Below are positions 27,393 to 35,580 of a stretch of DNA of 64,000 bases, one piece after another. The stretch lies in the NCBI RefSeq assembly GCF_900167455.1, contig NZ_FUWJ01000001.1, positions 186,001 to 250,000 on the forward strand, written 5' to 3'. A model generated the notes under the pieces. That model had not been told where the DNA came from. It saw nothing but the letters and a program-made list of their open reading frames with translations, and searched no databases. The DNA is from Enhydrobacter aerosaccus (GTDB lineage: Bacteria > Pseudomonadota > Alphaproteobacteria > Reyranellales > Reyranellaceae). Each line of letters begins with the position of its first letter. Positions within the stretch are counted from its first letter, which is position 1. Position numbers and translations under genes: made by a program.

Positions 27393-29039
27393 ATGCAAAC
27401 CCAGACATCTGAAACGTTGCGTCGCGCAGATCCAGCGCCCACACCGGAATGGGACGCAATCATCATCGGCGCCGGCATATCCGGCCTTTTTCAGCTGCAT
27501 TGCCTGCGCGACCGCCTCGGCATGAATGTGCGGCTGTTTGAGATGGGCACCGGCGTCGGCGGGACATGGTACTGGAACCGCTATCCAGGGGCGCGTTTCG
27601 ACAGCGAAAGCTACTCGTACGCATATTCCTTCAGTCAGGAACTGCTGGACGAATGGGATTGGAGTGAACACTTCGCGGGACAGCCGGAAACCGAGCGATA
27701 TCTGAACCACGTCGCCGACAAGTTCGATCTCCGCCGCAGCATCAGCTTCGCGAGTAAAGTGACCGCGTGCCATTACCACGATGACTCCCGCTCCTGGGTG
27801 GTCCGGTTGGAGGGCGGTTCGTGGCACACATGCCGCTTCCTCGTAACGGCGGTCGGCCCGCTTTCCGCGCCGACCCTTCCGAAAGTCCCTGGACAGGAAA
27901 GCTTCGCCGGCGAGGCTTATCACACCGGTTTGTGGCCCAAACATCCGGTGACTTTCGAGGACAAGCGGGTCGCCGTGATCGGCACCGGAGCGAGTGGCGT
28001 CCAGGTCATAACGGAGATCGCCAAGACGGCGAAAACCCTCACGGTATTTCAGCGTCGCCCGAACTGGTGCAAGCCGTTGCACAACCGGCCAATTTCCAAG
28101 AACGAAATGAAGCGGCTGCGCGCGTGGTATCCTGAGATGTTCCAGCTCTGCGAACAGACCTCGGCTGGATTCCTGCACACCCCGGATGGTCGCCGGACCT
28201 TCGATCTACCGCCCGATGAACGAGAGGCGTTCTGGGAAAAACAATACGGGACTCCCGGCTTCTCCATGTGGGTCGGTGGCTTCAAGGACATGATGACGGA
28301 TCGTGCCGCCAACGACGAGGTATCGAAATTCGTCGCTCGCAAGATTCGCGAACGGGTGCATGATCCGAAGGTCGCCGATCTGCTGATCCCGAAGGATCAC
28401 GGGTTCGGCACACGGCGGGTTCCCCAGGAATCCGGCTACTACGAGGTGTTCAACCAGCCGAATGTCGAACTCGTCAGCATTCTCGAGAATCCGATCCGGC
28501 GTATCACGCCGACTGGCCTGGAGCTCGCAGACCGCGACTTCGCCTTCGACCTGATCGTCTACGCCACCGGCTTCGACGCCATTACCGGAAGCTTCGAGCG
28601 CATCGACATCCGCGGCGCGAGCAAAGCAAAGCTCAAGGAGAAATGGCGGGCCGCGCTCGAAACATTCCTGGGAGTCCAGATCGCGGACTTCCCGAACATG
28701 TTCATGTGCATCGGTCCGCACACGGCTCTCGGCAATATACCGCGATCGGCCGAGTACAACGTCCTCTGGATCACTAACCTGATCCAGTACATGCGCCAAC
28801 ATGGCTACACGTATGTCGTACCGCGGCCCGAGGCGGTCGAGGACTGGACCAGCTTCGTGCTCAAGGCTGGGGAAGGCCTGCTTTCGAACGACGTCGATAG
28901 TTGGATGACCGGGATCAACCAGAACGTCGAAGGCAAGCAGACGCGGATCATTGCACGCTACAGCGGAAGCGCGCCCGCGTTTCGCGCGAGGGCCAACGCC
29001 GTGGCAACGGAAGGATACCGGCAACTGGAGATGTGCTGA
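27393..29039 (+). CDS. Flavin-containing Baeyer-Villiger monooxygenase
   Basis: A 548-residue class B flavoprotein. GAGISGLFQLH is the FAD dinucleotide site, GTWYWNRYPGARFDSES is the class signature, FAGEAYHTGLWP is the Baeyer-Villiger fingerprint (FxGxxxHxxxWP), and GTGASGVQ is the NADPH site. Such enzymes convert cyclic or linear ketones to lactones or esters. It is the third gene of the IclR-headed operon, downstream of a MaoC pair and upstream of acyl-CoA dehydrogenases, consistent with opening a ring ketone before or between rounds of beta-oxidation. Confidence 0.93.
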   Translation: MQTQTSETLRRADPAPTPEWDAIIIGAGISGLFQLHCLRDRLGMNVRLFEMGTGVGGTWYWNRYPGARFDSESYSYAYSFSQELLDEWDWSEHFAGQPETERYLNHVADKFDLRRSISFASKVTACHYHDDSRSWVVRLEGGSWHTCRFLVTAVGPLSAPTLPKVPGQESFAGEAYHTGLWPKHPVTFEDKRVAVIGTGASGVQVITEIAKTAKTLTVFQRRPNWCKPLHNRPISKNEMKRLRAWYPEMFQLCEQTSAGFLHTPDGRRTFDLPPDEREAFWEKQYGTPGFSMWVGGFKDMMTDRAANDEVSKFVARKIRERVHDPKVADLLIPKDHGFGTRRVPQESGYYEVFNQPNVELVSILENPIRRITPTGLELADRDFAFDLIVYATGFDAITGSFERIDIRGASKAKLKEKWRAALETFLGVQIADFPNMFMCIGPHTALGNIPRSAEYNVLWITNLIQYMRQHGYTYVVPRPEAVEDWTSFVLKAGEGLLSNDVDSWMTGINQNVEGKQTRIIARYSGSAPAFRARANAVATEGYRQLEMC

Positions 29040-29081
29040 GACGGACGGCGGCCAATTTCACGAAATAGATGGGGTGAGGAA

Positions 29082-30248
29082 ATGATGAACTCGAGACTCT
29101 GCAGGAAACTTGGGATCGAGTTCCCACTTTTTGCCTTCTCGCATTGTCGGGATGTCGTCGCCGAGGTGACGAATGCTGGGGGGTTCGGCGTCCTCGGAGC
29201 GGTCGGCCTGAATCCGGAGAAGCTGGCTGTCGAGCTGAACTGGATCAACGAGCGTGTCAACGGAAAGCCGTTCGGCATCGACCTGCTGATTCCCCAGAAC
29301 ATGGTAGGCAAGGACTCGGACTCGGACGACGCGGAGCTTCAGGGGAGTGTCCCGGAGGAGCATCGCAAATTCGTTGCGAACCTGCTTGAACGGCACGGCA
29401 TCGATAGTTCCGACGTCTGGACAGGCAAATACGACGATCGTGACTCGTCCTTCATGCGCGAGAGCGGCGCCGCCAAGATGCTGGAAATCGCGTTCCAGTA
29501 TCCGATCAAGATGTTCGTCAATGCGCTCGGCGTGCCCCCCGCGTCCATCATTTCGGAGGCGCATTCGCGGGGTATCGTCGTCGGCGCCTTGACCGGATCC
29601 AGGCGCCACGCCGTCAAGCATGCGCAGGCGGGCGTCGATGTCCTGGTCGCCGCGGGCGGGGAAGCGGGCGGCCATTGCGGCGAGATCTCGACGATGGTGC
29701 TGGTCCCCGAAGTGATCGAGGCGGTGCAGGACTACGACAACATCGACGTGCTGGCGGCGGGCGGGATCGCCACCGGCCGCCAGATGGCCGCATGCATGGC
29801 GATGGGTGCAGCCGGCGTTTGGTGCGGGTCGGTGTGGCTCACGACGACGGAGGCAGAAACGACGCCCGCCGTCAAAGAGAAGATGCTGAAAGCGTTCTCC
29901 GCCAACACGGTGCGTTCCCGCAGCAGGACCGGCAAGCCGACCCGGCAGTTGCAGTCCGCCTGGTCGGACGCATGGGGCGCCAAGGGGGCGCCCGATCCCC
30001 TGCCGATGCCTTTGCAAGGCATTCTTACGCGCCCGGCGATGGCCAAGGTGGACAAGCTCGCAGAGGCGGGTCACGAAGGCGCCAAGCAGATCGCTGCCTA
30101 CTTTGTCGGGCAGTGCGTCGGCCTGATGAACACGGAACAATCCGTCAGGTCGGTCGTGTATGACTTCATGAAGGACTACGCCGAGGCGGTTGAAAGACTA
30201 TCCGCCACCCTCGGCGATCAGGTCCCGGCCGTGGCTCACCATGGCTGA
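29082..30248 (+). CDS. Nitronate monooxygenase family protein
   Basis: A 388-residue FMN TIM-barrel protein. CRDVVAEVTNAGGFGVLGAV starts the fold, AAGGEAGGHCGEISTMVLVP holds the catalytic His, and LAAGGIATGRQMAACMAMGA with GVWCGSVWL forms the phosphate site. It is longer than the family member at 3.9 kb, mainly by an insert around residues 60-130. Family members in aromatic and steroid gene clusters are often annotated as nitronate monooxygenase without evidence for nitronates; an enoyl-CoA or dihydroaromatic oxidoreductase role is possible. Confidence 0.87.
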   Translation: MMNSRLCRKLGIEFPLFAFSHCRDVVAEVTNAGGFGVLGAVGLNPEKLAVELNWINERVNGKPFGIDLLIPQNMVGKDSDSDDAELQGSVPEEHRKFVANLLERHGIDSSDVWTGKYDDRDSSFMRESGAAKMLEIAFQYPIKMFVNALGVPPASIISEAHSRGIVVGALTGSRRHAVKHAQAGVDVLVAAGGEAGGHCGEISTMVLVPEVIEAVQDYDNIDVLAAGGIATGRQMAACMAMGAAGVWCGSVWLTTTEAETTPAVKEKMLKAFSANTVRSRSRTGKPTRQLQSAWSDAWGAKGAPDPLPMPLQGILTRPAMAKVDKLAEAGHEGAKQIAAYFVGQCVGLMNTEQSVRSVVYDFMKDYAEAVERLSATLGDQVPAVAHHG

Positions 30249-30287
30249 CCTGTTCAGACCCAATCCTTCCGACGCCGAGGTGTGCTC

Positions 30288-31127
30288 GTGACCGAACCTG
30301 TGACGCCGCGCACCGCCGCGACGCTGATGCTTGCGCGTGACGGCGCAGATGGGCTGGAAGTTTTCATGGTGGTTCGCCATCACGAGATTGAGTTCGCGTC
30401 AGGAGCCCTGGTGTTCCCCGGCGGCTCCGCGAGCGCTGGCGACGCCGATCCCCGATGGCGCCGCTTGGCGGACGGTGCTGACCAAATCAGCGACGAGATG
30501 CTGAACGTGATGGCGGCCGCGGCGCGGGAAGCCTTCGAGGAATGCGGCGTGCTGTTCGCCCGAACGGCCACTCGTGGGCCGCTGCTGGACGGCGCCCGGG
30601 CGGAGGCGTTGGGAGCGACCTACCGGCAGGCAATCGAGGCGGGCAGTCTAAGCTTCGCCGATATGATCGAGCGGGAAGATCTGGTTGCGGCCTTCGACCG
30701 GCTCGTGCATTTCGCCCATTGGATAACGCCGCTGCACATGCCCAAGCGGTTCGATACCCACTTCTTCCTCGCCGAGGCACCGCTCGATCACCTACTGCGG
30801 CACGACGGTAGAGAATCGGTCGACTCCGTCTGGGTGACACCACGTCAAGCGTGCGAGGACGCCGATGCCGGCCGCCACACGGTTCTGTTTCCAACGCGGT
30901 TGAACCTGGAAAAGGTCGGACAACACCGAACCGTGGCTGAAGCACTCGGCGCCGCTCGGGCATCCCGGATCGTCACCGTCCGGCCGGAAGCCAGTACGGC
31001 GGAAGGTGGGCGGCTCCTCCGTATTCCCATCGAAGCGGGGTATGGCGCCGGAGAGTTTCTCGTGTCGAGCGGCTCCGGCAAGAATGCGCGGATACACAAG
31101 CTCGATGCTGGCACGCGAAGCTCGTAG
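30288..31127 (+). CDS. Nudix hydrolase, NUDT7/NUDT19-like
   Basis: A 279-residue protein with a spread Nudix box: VFPGGS, then a 40-residue insert and AAREAFEECGVLFA, which supplies the metal-binding REx2EE. This long-insert layout is seen in NUDT19-type acyl-CoA diphosphatases. In a CoA-rich catabolic operon it could hydrolyse CoA or acyl-CoA to relieve CoA trapping. The GTG start used has GAGG 7 bp upstream; another GTG lies two codons earlier. Confidence 0.8.
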   Translation: MTEPVTPRTAATLMLARDGADGLEVFMVVRHHEIEFASGALVFPGGSASAGDADPRWRRLADGADQISDEMLNVMAAAAREAFEECGVLFARTATRGPLLDGARAEALGATYRQAIEAGSLSFADMIEREDLVAAFDRLVHFAHWITPLHMPKRFDTHFFLAEAPLDHLLRHDGRESVDSVWVTPRQACEDADAGRHTVLFPTRLNLEKVGQHRTVAEALGAARASRIVTVRPEASTAEGGRLLRIPIEAGYGAGEFLVSSGSGKNARIHKLDAGTRSS

Positions 31128-31268
31128 CGCCCGAAAACGCCCTGGCGGGCCTGCGCGTGCTCCGGGCTCAGGTCCGTACAGTGTGGGGTTCCGGAACCAG
31201 ATCCCTCGCGGCAGAGCGCGCAAGAGTATTCGTTCAAGGCGGGCCGGCGAGAGGGTCGCACAGCGAGG

Positions 31269-32480
31269 ATGTCCATGGATCTGACACTGACTGAAAAGCA
31301 TCGGACACTACGCGATGAAGTGGATGCCTTCATTGCCCGGCACCGCGACCGCGCGCCCCGGTCTGGCGGCGGGCGCAAGCGACCCGACAGGAAGGTTCTG
31401 GAGTGGCAGGCGCTGCTGCTCGAGGCCGGTTATTTCGGCCGAAACATACCACGTGAGTATGGCGGCTTCGGCGCCCCTCATGATCTCATCGAAGTGGCGA
31501 TCATCGCCGACGCGTTCGGCCGGAGCGGCGTTTCGCCGGGCATCCACAACCAGGGCATCAGCATGCTGGTGCCGACACTGCTGGAGGTCGGCACGGAGGA
31601 GCAAAAACGGCGTTGGATCGGTCCTACCATTCGGGGCGAGGTTATCTGGTGCCAGGGCTACTCGGAGCCCGGATCCGGCTCGGATCTCGCCGCCGCGCAC
31701 ACGCGCGCGGCGGTGCAGGACGGAGAGTTTGTCATCAACGGCCAGAAAATCTGGACAAGCTCGGCCCACTATGCCGACATGATGTTCCTGCTCTGCCGGA
31801 CAGAGCCTGACAAGCCGAAGCACGCCGGTCTGTCCTACCTTCTGGTTCCGATGAACACGCCGGGGATCGAGGTTCGACCGCTGCGCACCATGACAGGACG
31901 GGCGGAGTTCAACGAGACCTTCTTCACCGACGTTCGCGTGCCCGTGGACCAGATCGTGATGGGGCGCGGCGATGGTTGGCGGGTTGCCAACATCACCTTG
32001 AAATACGAAAGGCTGCTTCTCGGTGATGCCAACAAGCTGCAGCACCGTCTCGAAGCCATTCGCCGGATGATGCAGGAGCCGCGATCGGACGGCTCCCGCC
32101 TTCTGGATTGCGCGGAATGGCGCGACAGGTTGCTGCGACTGCAAGGCGAGGTGATGGCGGCCCGCTACCACAATCTGCGTCTGTTGACCGATCAGGCGGA
32201 GGGAGTCGATTCAGGCCTCGGACGCCTGATCGTGAAGTATCACGGCACGATGCTCGCGCACCGGCTGACCTCCCTGGCGGTCGACGTGCTGGGTTCCGCC
32301 GGGCTCGCCTACGAGCCTCAGGGTGAGGCGGCGGAGGATGACCCGGCCACCACTTGGCACATCGACTACATGTACGACATCGGATTGATCATCGGTGGCG
32401 GTTCCTCGAACATCCAGAAGAACATCATCGGAGAGCGCGGACTTGGCTTGCCGCGCGAACCGAAAGCGGGGGAAGCCTGA
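31269..32480 (+). CDS. Acyl-CoA dehydrogenase, catalytic (alpha) subunit
   Basis: A 403-residue acyl-CoA dehydrogenase. GYSEPGSGSDLA and IWTSSAHYADMM form the FAD and substrate region. ITLKYERLLLGD supplies a Glu near residue 247 at the position used by isovaleryl-type and steroid-type dehydrogenases. GGGSSNIQKNIIGERGLGLP is the C-terminal FAD contact. It is followed after 2 bp by a shorter dehydrogenase that lacks the Glu, so the active enzyme is probably an alpha2beta2 heterotetramer, as described for FadE pairs of steroid side-chain oxidation. Confidence 0.9.
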   Translation: MSMDLTLTEKHRTLRDEVDAFIARHRDRAPRSGGGRKRPDRKVLEWQALLLEAGYFGRNIPREYGGFGAPHDLIEVAIIADAFGRSGVSPGIHNQGISMLVPTLLEVGTEEQKRRWIGPTIRGEVIWCQGYSEPGSGSDLAAAHTRAAVQDGEFVINGQKIWTSSAHYADMMFLLCRTEPDKPKHAGLSYLLVPMNTPGIEVRPLRTMTGRAEFNETFFTDVRVPVDQIVMGRGDGWRVANITLKYERLLLGDANKLQHRLEAIRRMMQEPRSDGSRLLDCAEWRDRLLRLQGEVMAARYHNLRLLTDQAEGVDSGLGRLIVKYHGTMLAHRLTSLAVDVLGSAGLAYEPQGEAAEDDPATTWHIDYMYDIGLIIGGGSSNIQKNIIGERGLGLPREPKAGEA

Positions 32481-32482
32481 AC

Positions 32483-33580
32483 ATGCGTTTCGGACTGACC
32501 GAAGATCAGAAGCTCTTCGACCATTCTCTCAGGGGTTTCCTGTCAGCGCGGCTGCCCCCCGACGTCCTGCGCCGGCTGGCCGAACCTGGCAACGGATTCG
32601 ATGCAGATCTGTGGAAAGGGCTCGGCGAGCTCGGCCTGCATGCGATGCTGGTGCCAGAGGAATATGGCGGTGCCGGGCTCAGCCTTCTCGACGCGGCGCT
32701 GGTTGCCGAGGCGTTGGGTTTCCACGCCGCTCCGACGCCCTTCGCGGCCTCCCTGGTGATGGCAGTCCGGGCGTTCCAGGCAGCCGCTGATGATGTGCAG
32801 CGACGGATCTGGATTCCCCGGATCGCCGCTGGCGAGACGCGGATTGGCGTTGGCCTCGGCGGGCTGTCGGGGCAAACCGGTCGAGCTGCGCTCAGGCTCC
32901 AGGGCGGGCGGCTTTCCGGCGCAGTGGATGGGCTCTTGGATGGCGGCGGCGCCACACACTTCCTCGTTTACCTCGCGGATGGCCGCGCCGCGCTGCTCGA
33001 CGCTGACGCAACGGGCATCACTGCCACCCTGCGTCGCAGCGTCGATCGCACACGGCCGCTTGTGGACCTCGACCTTGCGGAGACGCCGGCCGTCGAGGTG
33101 CTGGAGGCGTCCAATGCTCCGCTCCAGGTGGCGGCGCGCGTCCGCGACGCGGGCCGGGTGATGCTGGCGGCCGACATGCTGGGGGCGGCGCAGGCCATGC
33201 TCGACCGCGCCGTCGCCTATGCCAAGGAGCGCGTACAGTTCGGCCGGGTCATCGGCAGCTTTCAGGGAGTGAAATACATGTGCGCGGACATGGCGGCCAT
33301 GCTCGAGCCGTGCCGCGCCATGGTCTGGTACGCGGCCTATGCGCAGGATGCGATCCTGGAGGAAGCCGCGATTGCGGCGAACCATGCCAAGGCGCACCTG
33401 GCCGAGGTCACGCGCGAGGTAGCCCGGCTGGCCACCGAGGTTCATGGCGGCATGGGCTTCACCGACCTGCTCGGCCTGCATTTCCAGTTCAAGCGCATCA
33501 CCTTCGACCGGCAGGTGCTGGGTACTTCCGAGCGGTGCCGGCACGACGCAGCGGTGGCGCAGGGCTGGATCGGAGCCTGA
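32483..33580 (+). CDS. Acyl-CoA dehydrogenase, partner (beta) subunit
   Basis: A 365-residue acyl-CoA dehydrogenase-fold protein (MRFGLTEDQKLFDHSLRGFL at the start). The catalytic Glu is missing at both family positions: the isovaleryl-type site reads DAGRVMLAADM, and the medium-chain-type site reads VLGTSERCRHD. RVQFGRVIGSFQGVKY, which contacts FAD across the dimer, is kept. With the upstream gene only 2 bp away, it is best read as the non-catalytic half of a heteromeric enzyme. The ATG overlaps no other gene. Confidence 0.88.
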   Translation: MRFGLTEDQKLFDHSLRGFLSARLPPDVLRRLAEPGNGFDADLWKGLGELGLHAMLVPEEYGGAGLSLLDAALVAEALGFHAAPTPFAASLVMAVRAFQAAADDVQRRIWIPRIAAGETRIGVGLGGLSGQTGRAALRLQGGRLSGAVDGLLDGGGATHFLVYLADGRAALLDADATGITATLRRSVDRTRPLVDLDLAETPAVEVLEASNAPLQVAARVRDAGRVMLAADMLGAAQAMLDRAVAYAKERVQFGRVIGSFQGVKYMCADMAAMLEPCRAMVWYAAYAQDAILEEAAIAANHAKAHLAEVTREVARLATEVHGGMGFTDLLGLHFQFKRITFDRQVLGTSERCRHDAAVAQGWIGA

Positions 33581-33611
33581 ACGCGACAGAGCAACAGGAG
33601 GGGAAGAGCAC

Positions 33612-34760
33612 ATGTCAATGCGGGAGAAAGCGGCGATCACCGGGGTGGGCGAGACCGCTTATTCCCGCGAGTCGGGTCGCAGCGTCGTATCGTTGCAGCT
33701 CGAAGCGTCGCTCCGGGCGATCGAGGACGCGGGGCTCCGTCCCTCCGACATCGATGGAGTGATCCCTTACGGGAGTGCTGTCGTTGCCGAGGAGCTCGTC
33801 ACCAATTTCGGCATCGGCGATCTCCGCTTCTCCGCCACCACGCCGCTTGGCGGAGCAAGCTGTGTCGCCGCGGTCCAGTGCGCCACTGCCGCCATCACGG
33901 CCGGGATCTGCAATCATGTGCTGATCCCGGTAGGTCGGAATGGCGCCTCCCAGGGTCGCATCGGCGCCCGAGTGCAGCAGATGCCGCAGTTCCGGCTGGT
34001 GGGGGAGTTCGAGATGCCGCTCGGCGCCATCGCGCCGGCGCAGCTCTATGCGCCGATGGCGCGGCGGCACATGGAGCTCTACGGCACGACTAGCCGCCAG
34101 TTCGGCGAGATCGCCGTGTCGACGCGCGCCAACGCTATCCTCAATGGCAACGCGATCATGACGAAACCAATTTCCATCGAGGACCACCAAGTCTCGCGCA
34201 TGATCTCCGATCCGCTCCGGCTGCTGGATTGCAGCCTGGAGAGCGACGGTGCCTGCGCCATCGTTGTCAGCGGCATCGAGCGCGCCCGCGGTCTGCGCAG
34301 GACGCCGGTCATGGTTATGGGTATCGCCGAAGGGCATCCCGACTCGCCGAGCGTGATCACACAACGTCCGGATATAACGCGCCTCGGCCTCGCCAAGGCG
34401 GCGGCGCGTGCTTTCGACATGGCTGGCGTGACCCACGCCGACATCGACGTCGCGGAGATCTACGATTGCTTTACCTACATCGTGCTCTGTCAATTGGAGG
34501 ATCTCGGATTCTGCAAGAAGGGGGAAGGCGGCCCCTTCGTCGAAAGTGGCGCCATACGCCTCGGCGGAAAGCTCCCGGTGAACACGCATGGTGGTCTGCT
34601 CTCACAGGCGCATATGGTCGGGATGAACCACATCACGGAGCTGGTGCGCCAGCTTCGCGGCGAGGCCGGGAAGGCACAGGTGGCCGGAGCCGAGGTCGGT
34701 CTCGTCACCGGCTATGGCGACATGGGCGACGGTTCCGTCGCCATCATGCGGAGGGGATGA
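33612..34760 (+). CDS. SCP2-thiolase-like protein, probable Ltp2-type retro-aldolase
   Basis: A 382-residue thiolase-superfamily protein (AAITGVGETAYSRESGRS at the start, DVAEIYDCFTYIVLCQLEDL, and a C-terminal NTHGGLLSQAHMVGMNHITE). Where true thiolases have NNNCATGST, this protein has PLGGASCVAA. By eye the nucleophile position is Gly, as in Ltp1/Ltp2 aldolases of steroid catabolism rather than thiolases. Its stop overlaps the ATG of a DUF35 protein, the obligate partner of such aldolases. It would cleave a beta-hydroxyacyl-CoA to a ketone or aldehyde plus a short acyl-CoA. Confidence 0.85.
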   Translation: MSMREKAAITGVGETAYSRESGRSVVSLQLEASLRAIEDAGLRPSDIDGVIPYGSAVVAEELVTNFGIGDLRFSATTPLGGASCVAAVQCATAAITAGICNHVLIPVGRNGASQGRIGARVQQMPQFRLVGEFEMPLGAIAPAQLYAPMARRHMELYGTTSRQFGEIAVSTRANAILNGNAIMTKPISIEDHQVSRMISDPLRLLDCSLESDGACAIVVSGIERARGLRRTPVMVMGIAEGHPDSPSVITQRPDITRLGLAKAAARAFDMAGVTHADIDVAEIYDCFTYIVLCQLEDLGFCKKGEGGPFVESGAIRLGGKLPVNTHGGLLSQAHMVGMNHITELVRQLRGEAGKAQVAGAEVGLVTGYGDMGDGSVAIMRRG

Positions 34761-35176
34761 TGAGCGCGACCGAGACATACAATAAGCTTGTACCCGAGCC
34801 CACGCCGCACAGCGCCCCGTACTGGGAAGGGCTGAACGAGCACAAACTGCTGCTGCAGAGGTGCCGCAGCTGCGGCAGGATGCGGCACTACCCGCAGCCG
34901 ATGTGTCCTGTCTGCCATTCCATGGAGGTGGAGTGGATCGAATCGTCCGGTCGCGGTGCGGTGCATAGCTGGACGGTCACACACCACCCCTTCCATCCCG
35001 GCTTCCGCGATGATCTGCCCTATACCCTCGCCACCGTGGACCTGGCGGAAGGCGTGCGCATGAACGCGCAGCTGCGCGGGACTCGGCTCGAGGATCTGCG
35101 CATCGGCCTGCCTGTACGCGTCGCGTTCGAGACGGTGAAGGAAGGTCTGACCCTGCCCTACCTGGTCCCGGGCTAG
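34757..35176 (+). CDS. Zn-ribbon/OB-fold protein (DUF35)
   Basis: A 139-residue DUF35 protein. A four-cysteine zinc ribbon (CRSCGRMRHYPQPMCPVC) is followed by an OB-fold (SGRGAVHSWTVTHHPF, LATVDLAEGVRMNAQL). DUF35 proteins bind CoA thioesters and partner with thiolase-like proteins; in steroid degradation the ChsH2 DUF35 domain activates the aldolase Ltp2. The ATG overlaps the thiolase-like stop codon (ATGA), implying stoichiometric synthesis. It is the last intact gene of the IclR-headed operon. Confidence 0.92.
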   Translation: MMSATETYNKLVPEPTPHSAPYWEGLNEHKLLLQRCRSCGRMRHYPQPMCPVCHSMEVEWIESSGRGAVHSWTVTHHPFHPGFRDDLPYTLATVDLAEGVRMNAQLRGTRLEDLRIGLPVRVAFETVKEGLTLPYLVPG

Positions 35177-35237
35177 GCCGCCTGAACCACGGCATCGCGA
35201 AGCTGAGTTGCCGGACGCGCTAGCTCCGCTTGCGCGA

Positions 35238-35535
35238 ATGCGCAAGTCGACGACCCTGAAGGCTATCTTGAATCTGTTCCTCGCCGAGCGTGGCGAGGTC
35301 ACCAAGGACAAGATCCTGTGCCGCGGCGAGCGCGTCGACGGGCTGACGCCCAACGACCTGGCGCGGCGCGGCGTCATCCAGGTGATGGGGGGCCGCCACT
35401 GCTTCGGCCATCTCACGGTCGAGGAGAACCTGCTGATCGGCGCCTTCATCCACGCGTAAGCGCCGCCAGATCGCCGACGACCCTGAGAAGGTCTATCACT
35501 ACTTCCCGCAGCTCGAGGAACGGCGCCTGAACACT
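35238..35535 (+). pseudogene. LivF-type branched-chain amino-acid ABC ATPase remnant
   Basis: KSTTLKAILNLFLAERGEV, then GLTPNDLARRGVIQVMGGRH and CFGHLTVEENLLIGAF, match LivF ATPases from the end of Walker A through the Q-loop region. After a stop, another frame continues with DDPEKVYHYFPQLEERR. The Walker A glycines, the signature motif and Walker B are missing. The rest of a liv transporter is not present in the window, so this is a truncated and frameshifted relic. Confidence 0.8.
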
Positions 35536-35580
35536 TCCCTCCCTGTTGCGCGCCGGCCTCCCCGCATTGGCGGCCGCGTG

